Below are positions 5,962-12,355 of a DNA stretch of 14,216 nt, piece after piece. A program made the translations under genes and the position numbers. Location: NCBI GenBank assembly GCA_964644845.1, contig CAZXXS010000126.1, forward strand, positions 1 through 14,216. Reading direction: 5' to 3'. Source of the DNA: Geothermovivens sp964644845 (GTDB taxonomy: Bacteria; Zhuqueibacterota; Zhuqueibacteria; Oleimicrobiales; Geothermoviventaceae). The notes under the pieces were generated by a model, which worked only from the letters and a program-made list of their open reading frames with translations, was not told the DNA's origin and did not search any database. Each line of letters opens with the position of its first letter. Positions within the stretch are counted from its first letter, which is position 1.

Positions 5962-7406
5962 GCAACCAAGCGCAACATCCGATCCGCGTTCGATTTGCCC
6001 CGAGTCCCACGGGGCATCTTCATGTTGGCAACGCCCGTACGGCACTCTTGAACTGGCTCTTCGCCCGGCACAATGCTGGGCAGTTTGTTCTGAGAATCGA
6101 GGACACCGACGTCGAACGCTCCCGTCCGGAATTCGAGCGCTCCGTTCGCGAAGACTTGCACTGGCTGGGCCTGGACTGGGACGAGGGACCAGAGGTCGGT
6201 GGCCCCTTCGGGCCGTACCACCAGTCCCAGCGCCTGAGCATCTACCGTGACCTGGCCGAACGTCTGGAACGCGAAGGACGTGCATACCGCTGCTACTGCA
6301 CACCCGAGGAACTGGCGCGTGAGCGGGAGGAAATGCTGGCCCGCGGGGAAAGCCCGAAGTACAGCGGCCGTTGCCGAAACCTGACCCGCGAACAGCGCGA
6401 AGCTTTTGAGCGCGAGGGGCGAAGCTGGACGCTGCGTTTTCGAGTGGACAGTGGCAGCACCACATTCACGGACCTCATCAAGGGCGAGGTCACTGTGGAT
6501 CACGAAATGATCGGTGACTTCGTCATCGTTCGCTCGGACGGCACACCAACCTACAATTTCGCGTGTGTCATCGACGACGCCCTTATGCGAATTTCTCACG
6601 TCATCCGGGCGGAGGATCACCTTTCAAACACGCCCAAACAGCTGCTACTCTACGAGGCCCTCGGGTTTACGGCACCCAGCTTTGCGCACGTGCCCCTCAT
6701 TCTCGGACCAGACCGCATGCCCTTGTCCAAGCGACACGGCGCTACCTCCGTGCAGCAGTTCAGGGAACTTGGCTACCTCCCCGAGGCCCTTGTCAGTTTC
6801 CTCAGTGGCCTCAGCTGGTCCTCGCCTTCGGGCGAGGAAATCCTGAGCCTCGAGCAACTCGTGGGCGAGTTCGATTTGTCCCGTGTGGCAACGTCACCAG
6901 CCATTTTCAATTTTGAAAAGTTGCGGTGGATGAACGGCGTTTTCATCCGGAAGCTGCCGCTGGATCGGCTCGTCCAGCTCGCAAAGCCCTACCTGGAAGC
7001 CGCACAGGTCCCTTCACCCTCGTCGGACAGGCTGGAACGCATGCTGGCGCTTGTCCAGGACCGGCTTGAGACCCTGGCAGATGTGGCCGATGAACTCCGT
7101 GTTTTCTTTTTCGAACCGCGTTTCACAGCGGAGGTGGTTGCTGTCCTGCGAAAAGATTCGGCCAAGAAAGTACTTTGGTCTTTTCTCCGACAGGTTCGAA
7201 TGCTCGAGCGTCTGGATGCGGATTCCTTCAGGCTGATCATGAAAGAAGCGGGTAATGAGACCGGGATCTTGGGCAAAGATCTGTGGATGCCCGTGCGGGC
7301 GGCGCTCACAGGTCGGCTACACGGGCCGTCCTTAGCGGAAGTGGCAGCGTTGCTTGGGAAAGAGGTTTGCGAGAAACGAATCGCCAAAGTACTGGGAGTA
7401 AGCTGA
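5958..7406 (+). CDS. gltX: Glutamate--tRNA ligase (glutamyl-tRNA synthetase)
   Basis: A class I aminoacyl-tRNA synthetase charging tRNA-Glu, and possibly tRNA-Gln; no gln-specific enzyme or gatCAB lies here to decide. The 482-residue product has the HIGH-type motif SPTGHLHVGNARTALLNWLF (16-35), the RIEDTD segment (46-51), and the KMSKS-type motif PLSKRHG (255-261). The zinc-knuckle region has C112, C114 and C139 at E. coli spacing, but the fourth ligand (His127 in E. coli) is N141 here, so the site may be incomplete or unoccupied, as in several family members. Length is normal. ATG 5958 overlaps the ispF stop (ATGA) with AGGGA just before it, so translation is probably coupled. Confidence 0.96.
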   Translation: MSNQAQHPIRVRFAPSPTGHLHVGNARTALLNWLFARHNAGQFVLRIEDTDVERSRPEFERSVREDLHWLGLDWDEGPEVGGPFGPYHQSQRLSIYRDLAERLEREGRAYRCYCTPEELAREREEMLARGESPKYSGRCRNLTREQREAFEREGRSWTLRFRVDSGSTTFTDLIKGEVTVDHEMIGDFVIVRSDGTPTYNFACVIDDALMRISHVIRAEDHLSNTPKQLLLYEALGFTAPSFAHVPLILGPDRMPLSKRHGATSVQQFRELGYLPEALVSFLSGLSWSSPSGEEILSLEQLVGEFDLSRVATSPAIFNFEKLRWMNGVFIRKLPLDRLVQLAKPYLEAAQVPSPSSDRLERMLALVQDRLETLADVADELRVFFFEPRFTAEVVAVLRKDSAKKVLWSFLRQVRMLERLDADSFRLIMKEAGNETGILGKDLWMPVRAALTGRLHGPSLAEVAALLGKEVCEKRIAKVLGVS

Positions 7407-8434
7407 TGCGGGTCGCTGTTCTAATGGGTGGTGCTTCTCCCGAGCGGGACGTGTCGTTGGCTTCGGGGGACGGAATCGCAAAGGCGCTGGAGAAGCGAGG
7501 CTACGACGTGATCCGTGTGGATCCCGTTTTTGGTCTGGAGGGCTGGTTGCAAGGCGGCCGCGTTCCTCAGGCACGACTAACCGCCGAGCCACCGTCGCTG
7601 GATGACTTGCCGGAGAACGCCGAACTTCGAATCGCCGACACACTCCTGGCCCTGCGCCGCGAAGCTGTGGATGTCGCTTTCATCGCACTGCACGGCGGCA
7701 CCGGCGAGGACGGGCACGTCCAGGCAGTCCTCGACATGGCGGGCCTGCCCTACACAGGTTCCGGCGCTCTGGCCAGCGCTGTTGCCATGGACAAGGCAAC
7801 GGCGAAACGCCTCTTTCGCCACGAAGGCGTGATCACGCCCGAGTGGGTCCTGTTGAAGCACCGGGATAAGCCAGCAGATGCAACGCTCGTCGGAGCCATC
7901 ATTGACCGTTTCGAGCTTCCTGTGGTCGTCAAGCCGAACAACCAGGGCAGCACCGTGGGTTTCAGCTTGGTTGAAAAGAAAGAGCAACTGGGTGCCGCCC
8001 TCGAAAAAGCCTGGCAATTCGACGACGCTCTTGTGGAGCCTTTCATCCCCGGCAGGGAAGTAACCGTCGCCATTTTGGACGGGCGCGCCTTGCCGGTTGT
8101 TGAAATCATCCCTGAGCACGGTGTGTACGACTACGAGTGCAAGTACACGAAAGGTAAGAGTCGCTACGTTGCTCCGGCCGAACTGCCCGTAGAGGTGGCC
8201 GCTTGGTTGCAGGGCCAGGCCGAAAAGGCATTCCGCGCCCTCGGCTGCCGCGACTACGCGCGCGTCGACTTCCGGTTGAGGGACGACAACACACCCTTCT
8301 GCCTCGAAGTAAACACCGCACCCGGCATGACGGAGCTCAGTTTGGTTCCGAAGGCAGCTCGGGCCGCCGGCATCGAGTTTGACGAGCTCTGCGACCGAAT
8401 CGTTCAGCTGGCGCTTTCGAGGAAACAGCAGTGA
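7406..8434 (+). CDS. ddl: D-alanine--D-alanine ligase
   Basis: Ddl is the ATP-grasp enzyme that makes the D-Ala-D-Ala dipeptide for peptidoglycan in the cytoplasm. The 342-residue product has GGASPERDVSL (8-18) with E13 matching the DdlB substrate glutamate, ALHGGTGEDG (95-104), the ATP-grasp core VVVKPNNQGSTVGFSLV (173-189), YDYECKY with Y247 at the position typical of D-Ala-D-Ala specificity rather than the Phe of D-Ala-D-Lac ligases, and the metal-binding EVNTAPGMTELSLVPKA (301-317). Length is on the upper side of normal. ATG 7406 overlaps the gltX stop (TGATG) with GGGAG at 7394-7398, 7 bases away. An upstream in-frame start inside gltX (7283) is rejected. Unlike the common placement with mur genes, it sits between a tRNA synthetase and a btpA-like gene. 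Confidence 0.95.
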   Translation: MRVAVLMGGASPERDVSLASGDGIAKALEKRGYDVIRVDPVFGLEGWLQGGRVPQARLTAEPPSLDDLPENAELRIADTLLALRREAVDVAFIALHGGTGEDGHVQAVLDMAGLPYTGSGALASAVAMDKATAKRLFRHEGVITPEWVLLKHRDKPADATLVGAIIDRFELPVVVKPNNQGSTVGFSLVEKKEQLGAALEKAWQFDDALVEPFIPGREVTVAILDGRALPVVEIIPEHGVYDYECKYTKGKSRYVAPAELPVEVAAWLQGQAEKAFRALGCRDYARVDFRLRDDNTPFCLEVNTAPGMTELSLVPKAARAAGIEFDELCDRIVQLALSRKQQ

Positions 8435-9240
8435 CCCTGGCCGATTTTGAAGAACTGTTTCAAAGTAGACCCGCGGCGATCGGTGTTGTCCATTTGTTGC
8501 CGCTACCGGGCAGTCCTCGTTACGCTGGTCGCTTTCAAGCCGTTCTGGAACAAGGGTTGCGGGATGCACGTAACTACGCGGAAGCCGGTTTCGATGCCCT
8601 GATCGTGGAAAATTTCGGTGATGCGCCCTTCTACGGTTCAAACGTCGGTCCTGAGACAGTAGCTGCCATGGCCGTGGTTGCCAAGGAACTCCGTTCACAG
8701 GTTGATTTGCCTCTGGGAGTGAACGTCCTGCGGAACGATGCCCGTGCCGCTCTTTCCGTAGCCGTTGCCTCAGGAGCGGAGTTCATTCGCGTGAACGTGC
8801 ACACGGGCGCAATGTTGACGGATCAGGGGCTTTTGCAGGGCGACGCTGCTGCCACGCTGCGTCACAGACGCCTGCTTGCAGCTGACGTCCGCATTTTCGC
8901 GGACGTGCTCGTGAAGCACGCGGTGCCCCTTGCGGAGCTCAGTCTCGAACAGGCTGCTGCGGAAGCAGTGGAGCGCGGCCTGGCGGATGCCGTAATTCTG
9001 ACCGGAAAAACCACGGGCGACGAAGCGGACCCGATTGCAGTTGCCAGCGTTAAAGAGGCGCTTGCCGACGTTCCCGTGCTGGTCGGGAGTGGCATTACAC
9101 CGGTGAACGTAAGGCATTTTGGGCGTGCAGACGGATTCATTGTGGGCTCTGCTGCGAAAGTCGGCGGGAAAGCAACGGGCCCCGTGGACCCCGTGCGCGC
9201 ACGAGCCCTCATCGAAGCAATTAAAGAAATGAGCGAGTAA
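8431..9240 (+). CDS. btpA: BtpA/SgcQ family TIM-barrel protein
   Basis: A 269-residue protein of the BtpA family. In cyanobacteria BtpA is needed for stable photosystem I; most bacteria with the family have no photosystem and the role is unknown, so the name does not imply photosynthesis here. Family segments seen in order: IGVVHLLPLPGSPRY (17-31), DALIVENFGDAPFYG (55-69), LPLGVNVLRND, GAEFIRVNVHTG, LTDQGLLQGDAAATLRHRR, IFADVLVKHAVPL, DAVILTGKTTGD, and VPVLVGSGITPVNV followed by GFIVGSAAKVGG, which resembles a phosphate-binding loop of TIM barrels. No signal peptide or membrane segment is seen. GTG 8431 overlaps the ddl stop (GTGA) and has AGGA at 8420-8423. The tight coupling suggests co-expression with ddl and cysS; the substrate is unknown. 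Confidence 0.85.
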   Translation: MTLADFEELFQSRPAAIGVVHLLPLPGSPRYAGRFQAVLEQGLRDARNYAEAGFDALIVENFGDAPFYGSNVGPETVAAMAVVAKELRSQVDLPLGVNVLRNDARAALSVAVASGAEFIRVNVHTGAMLTDQGLLQGDAAATLRHRRLLAADVRIFADVLVKHAVPLAELSLEQAAAEAVERGLADAVILTGKTTGDEADPIAVASVKEALADVPVLVGSGITPVNVRHFGRADGFIVGSAAKVGGKATGPVDPVRARALIEAIKEMSE

Positions 9241-9253
9241 AGGTGAGGTGAGG

Positions 9254-10687
9254 ATGGCTCTGCGAATCCACAACACGATGTCCAGACAAAAAGAGGAATT
9301 CGTGCCGTTGCACGAAGGGCGAGTGGGCATTTACGTGTGCGGACCAACCGTCTACGATCACGCGCACATTGGCCACGCCAAAAGCTACGTCAGTTTCGAT
9401 GTCGTCGTGCGTTATCTTCGCTACCTCGGCTACCGTGTGCGCTACGTACAAAACATTACGGACGTTGGCCATCTGCTCGACACTGGCGAGGATCGGATCC
9501 TGGTCGGGGCAGCGCGAGAGCGGATCGAACCGATGGAACTCGTGGAGCGGTACACGCGCAGCTATTTCGAGGACATGGACGCCTTGAACGTCCAACGCCC
9601 CGACATTTCGCCCCGCGCCAGCGGCCACATTCCCGAGCAGATCGAGCTCGTGAGCATCCTTTTGGAGAAAGGCTACGCCTACGAGGTGAACGGCTCCGTG
9701 TATTTTCACGTGCCGTCCTTTCCGGAGTACGGCAAACTGAGTGGTCGGAAGGTGGAGGACCAGGAAGCCGGGGCTCGAATTGAAGTGAATCCCGAAAAAA
9801 AGCACCCGGCCGATTTCGCGTTGTGGAAACGGGCCGAGCCTGAACACATCATGAAGTGGCGCAGTCCGTGGGGCTGGGGGTATCCCGGGTGGCACATTGA
9901 ATGCTCGGCCATGTCCATGAAGTACCTTGGCCCCACGCTGGACATCCACGGCGGCGGCATGGAGAACATTTTTCCGCATCACGAATGCGAAATTGCTCAA
10001 AGCGAAGCCGCCACAGGGCAAACCTTCGTGCGCTACTGGATGCACAACAACATGGTACTCGTGAACGGCGTCAAGATGAGCAAGTCGTTAGGAAATTTCA
10101 CAACCATCAAAGAGGCTCTGGCCAAGTACAAACCTGAGCAAATTCGTTTCTTCATTCTTACCAGTCACTACCGGTCGCCGCTGGACTTCAGTGAAGAAGC
10201 TCTGAAAGCTGCGGGCGAGGGCATCGCCAGGTTGCACGGCGCCTACAAGAAGCTGTTGAACAAGGCACGGCACGCCGGGGCCGGCCCGATCAGCGAGAAA
10301 ATGCGCGAGGCAGGCGAGGGACACAAAGCGCGCTTCCTCGAAGCGATGGACGACGATTTCAACACACCGCAAGCCCTGGCCGCTCTTTTCGACCTGTCGA
10401 GGGAAGTCAACACGTACCTGGATGGGGCCGCAAATATCACAGAAGAGACGACTCGTTACCTGATCGGTCTCTACGAAGAACTGGCAGGCCAAATTCTTGG
10501 CATTTTGCCATTCTCTAAGGGCGAATCCGTCGATCTGGCGCCTTTCGTCGAACTGCTGCTCGAGGTGCGCTCAGAACTTCGGAAGAAGCGCGAATTCGAG
10601 CTGGCCGACAGAATTCGTGCAAGGCTCGGCGAACTCGGCGTCGTTTTGCGGGACACGAAAGAAGGCACCGAGTGGGAACTGGTGTAG
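9254..10687 (+). CDS. cysS: Cysteine--tRNA ligase (cysteinyl-tRNA synthetase)
   Basis: A class I synthetase charging tRNA-Cys. The 477-residue product has YVCGPTVYDHAHIGH with HIGH at 38-41, the WHIECSAM segment and FPHHECEIAQSEA, and KMSKS at 274-278. The zinc ligands expected from E. coli (C28, C209, H234, E238) correspond to C29, C217, H242 and E246, all present. The C-terminal helical domain and anticodon-binding end (LADRIRARLGELGVVLRDT) are intact. A GTG at 9248 is in frame, but the ATG at 9254 with AGGTGA at 9241-9246 in front fits better. The gene follows btpA by 13 bases and is the last of the run that begins with gltX; only the short ferredoxin gene leads the next operon after a 356-base gap. 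Confidence 0.96.
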   Translation: MALRIHNTMSRQKEEFVPLHEGRVGIYVCGPTVYDHAHIGHAKSYVSFDVVVRYLRYLGYRVRYVQNITDVGHLLDTGEDRILVGAARERIEPMELVERYTRSYFEDMDALNVQRPDISPRASGHIPEQIELVSILLEKGYAYEVNGSVYFHVPSFPEYGKLSGRKVEDQEAGARIEVNPEKKHPADFALWKRAEPEHIMKWRSPWGWGYPGWHIECSAMSMKYLGPTLDIHGGGMENIFPHHECEIAQSEAATGQTFVRYWMHNNMVLVNGVKMSKSLGNFTTIKEALAKYKPEQIRFFILTSHYRSPLDFSEEALKAAGEGIARLHGAYKKLLNKARHAGAGPISEKMREAGEGHKARFLEAMDDDFNTPQALAALFDLSREVNTYLDGAANITEETTRYLIGLYEELAGQILGILPFSKGESVDLAPFVELLLEVRSELRKKREFELADRIRARLGELGVVLRDTKEGTEWELV

Positions 10688-10710
10688 TGGCTTGCGCGTG
10701 AGCTTCGGCC

Positions 10711-10749
10711 CCTGCGAATGGGTTCGCGGGCGGGCCCGATAGTCGGTTT
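10711..10749 (+). terminator. Weak candidate terminator after cysS
   Basis: CCTGCGAA (10711-10718) pairs with TTCGCGGG (10723-10730) around a TGGG loop, then CCGA/TCGG (10736-10746) and TTT. The T-run is too short for a strong intrinsic terminator, and the position 23 bases after the cysS stop is the main support. Confidence 0.25.
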
Positions 10750-10946
10750 CAACGCATCTCCGCTCGCGACAACCGGGGATCTCAACCGCCGGGGGAAGTG
10801 AAGTCGGCTCGATTAAGGTGCGTCGCCGTGAATCGATTTTCAAGTGAGGTAGCCGGTGGTTTGCGACTACCGCCCGGGTCGGAAGGGAGTTGGAGAAAGC
10901 GTCCATCCCGACGGCTTAACCGGGGGCGCAGCCGCCAAATTAGTCC

Positions 10947-10975
10947 TTGCACCGCTGGGGCGAATTTGCTAAAAT
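10947..10975 (+). promoter_or_regulatory. Sigma70-type promoter of the oxidoreductase operon
   Basis: TTGCAC (10947-10952) and TAAAAT (10970-10975) are 17 bases apart, with TG one base before the -10 box (extended -10). This is the best promoter match in the window. The predicted start is near 10982, which gives a leader of about 60 bases before the ferredoxin gene. Confidence 0.7.
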
Positions 10976-10983
10976 GAGCTGGG

Positions 10984-11001
10984 TTCAGCGTTTTCGCTGA
11001 A
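10984..11001 (+). promoter_or_regulatory. Stem-loop at the 5' end of the predicted operon transcript
   Basis: TTCAGCG (10984-10990) pairs perfectly with CGCTGAA (10995-11001) around a TTTT loop. It begins within a few bases of the predicted transcription start. Such 5' hairpins are known to protect some mRNAs from decay; no T-run follows, so it is not a terminator by itself. Confidence 0.5.
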
Positions 11002-11043
11002 ATCTGGGGACAAGGGACAGTCGGACAAGACCGGAGGTAGCCA

Positions 11044-11304
11044 ATGAGTGAAGACAAAGACGCGGTAAGCCTACCTTACGTGGTCATCAACGAGGAAGAG
11101 TGCAAAGACTGCGGTCTTTGCATCGAAGCCTGCCCTGTCGACGTTCTCTTTCGCCAAGACAAACTCAACAAGATGGGCTACCACCCCACAGGCTACGTGG
11201 GTGAGGGTTGCACGGGATGTGGCATTTGTTTCTACGTGTGTCCTGAGCCGGGTGCGATCACGGTTTACAAACGCGGTTACGTGCCAAAGAAGGAGGCGGC
11301 GTAA
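11044..11304 (+). CDS. vorD: Ferredoxin (delta) subunit of 2-oxoacid:ferredoxin oxidoreductase
   Basis: An 86-residue protein with two complete 4Fe-4S cluster motifs: C20, C23, C26 and C30, then C56, C59, C62 and C66, each CxxCxxC...CP type. It carries electrons from the TPP active site of the oxidoreductase to external ferredoxin. The longer spacer between the clusters (about 25 residues, with KMGYHPTGYVGEG) resembles delta subunits of the Vor/Kor type. GGAGGT (11033-11038) lies 5 bases before the ATG. Its TAA overlaps the next ATG (TAATG), so it is coupled to vorB. As an isolated protein it could be called a generic dicluster ferredoxin; the operon context makes the subunit assignment. Confidence 0.88.
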   Translation: MSEDKDAVSLPYVVINEEECKDCGLCIEACPVDVLFRQDKLNKMGYHPTGYVGEGCTGCGICFYVCPEPGAITVYKRGYVPKKEAA

Positions 11305-12353
11305 TGGCAAAGCAGCTCATCAAAGGGAACGAAGCGGTGGTGAAGGGCGCCATCCTGGCGGGCTGCCGGGCTTACTACGGGTACCCAATCACACCCGCAT
11401 CCGAGATTGCCGAAGCCGCCGCCTACTACCTGCCGCAGGTCGGCGGCGTTTTTTTGCAGGCCGAGAGCGAGGTGGCAGCCATCAACATGGTGTACGGTGC
11501 TGCCTCGGCTGGAATCCGCGTGATGACGGCGTCTTCCAGCCCGGGCATCAGTCTGAAGCAGGAGGGTATCAGCTACCTGGCTGGTTCCGAATTGCCGTGT
11601 GTCATCGTGGACATCATGCGTGGCGGTCCAGGGCTTGGCAACATCGCCCCGTCTCAGGGCGACTACAATCAGATCGTCAAGGGCGGTGGCCACGGAGAGT
11701 ACAAGCTGCTGGTTCTGGCGCCAAACTGCGCGCAGGAAATGTGTGATCTCACCATGCTGGCGTTCGAGCTGGCGGACAAGTACCGCAATCCTGCGATCGT
11801 GTTGGCCGACGGCTTCATCGGCCAGATGATGGAACCGGTCGAGTTTCCCGAGCCGCGCCCAGGTGTTCCCGAGAAGCCTTGGGCTTTGCACGGCGACATT
11901 CACGACCAGGAACGGCTCATTACCTCCATCGAGCTTGAGCCGGAGATCATGGAAAAGCACGTGCTCCACCTGCAAGAGAAGTACGCACAGATCGAGAAGG
12001 AAGAGATTCGCTACGAGACGTACCGCACCGAAGATGCCGAGATCGTCCTCGTTGGTTACGGCATCGTTTCTCGCCTGCTGCAAACCGTCGTTGACCTGAT
12101 GCGCGACGACGGCTACCGGGTGGGGCTGCTACGTCCGATTTCGCTTTGGCCGTTCCCAAAACCGCAGATTTCGGAGTTGACGGAGCAGGTGAAAGCTTTC
12201 TTTGTCGTTGAGATGTCAAACGGCCAGATGGTGGACGACGTTCGTCTGGTGGTAAACGGGCGCAAGCCCGTGTGGTTCTACAGCCGAATGGGCGGTGTTG
12301 TCCCGAGTGTGGAGGAGATCCGGCAGGCACTGACAAAACGTCTTGAGGCGTGA
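11304..12353 (+). CDS. vorB: 2-oxoacid:ferredoxin oxidoreductase alpha subunit, VorB type
   Basis: The alpha subunit of a TPP-dependent enzyme that oxidatively decarboxylates a 2-oxoacid to its acyl-CoA with ferredoxin as acceptor. The 349-residue product matches the VorB pattern: LIKGNEAVVKGAILAGCRAYYGYPITPASEI is split here as KGNEAVVKGAILAGC (7-21) and YYGYPITPASE (24-34), then SSPGISLKQEGISYLAGSELP, RGGPGLGNIAPSQGDYNQ, and a C-terminal domain from AEIVLVGYGIVSR to RPISLWPFP. Vor acts on branched-chain oxoacids such as 2-oxoisovalerate; related Kor enzymes use 2-oxoglutarate, and I cannot tell the substrate from sequence alone. ATG 11304 overlaps the previous stop, with AGGAGG (11291-11296) 7 bases before it. 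Confidence 0.9.
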   Translation: MAKQLIKGNEAVVKGAILAGCRAYYGYPITPASEIAEAAAYYLPQVGGVFLQAESEVAAINMVYGAASAGIRVMTASSSPGISLKQEGISYLAGSELPCVIVDIMRGGPGLGNIAPSQGDYNQIVKGGGHGEYKLLVLAPNCAQEMCDLTMLAFELADKYRNPAIVLADGFIGQMMEPVEFPEPRPGVPEKPWALHGDIHDQERLITSIELEPEIMEKHVLHLQEKYAQIEKEEIRYETYRTEDAEIVLVGYGIVSRLLQTVVDLMRDDGYRVGLLRPISLWPFPKPQISELTEQVKAFFVVEMSNGQMVDDVRLVVNGRKPVWFYSRMGGVVPSVEEIRQALTKRLEA

Positions 12354-12355
12354 AA

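Larger units (their letters stand above)
10688..11043. other. Intergenic region between cysS and the oxidoreductase operon
   Basis: No gene is supported. After cysS there is an 8-bp hairpin (10711-10718 with 10723-10730, one G-T wobble, loop TGGG) and a 4-bp hairpin (10736-10746) followed by only TTT, which could form a weak terminator. The middle (about 10750-10940) shows only scattered short repeats. The promoter at 10947-10975, a leader hairpin at 10984-11001 and the ribosome binding site at 11033-11038 complete the leader of the downstream operon. Confidence 0.5.

Noticed and set aside
7577..8698. 373-codon minus-strand frame opposite ddl and btpA
   Set aside because: Same reasoning: antisense to conserved genes, no start signal and no family motif.
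8431..9240. Evidence of photosynthesis from the BtpA-family gene
   Set aside because: The family is widespread in non-photosynthetic bacteria and no photosystem, pigment or reaction-centre gene is present.
10736..10749. Strong intrinsic terminator after cysS
   Set aside because: The stem is 4 bp and the tail only TTT, so it is kept only as part of a weak candidate.
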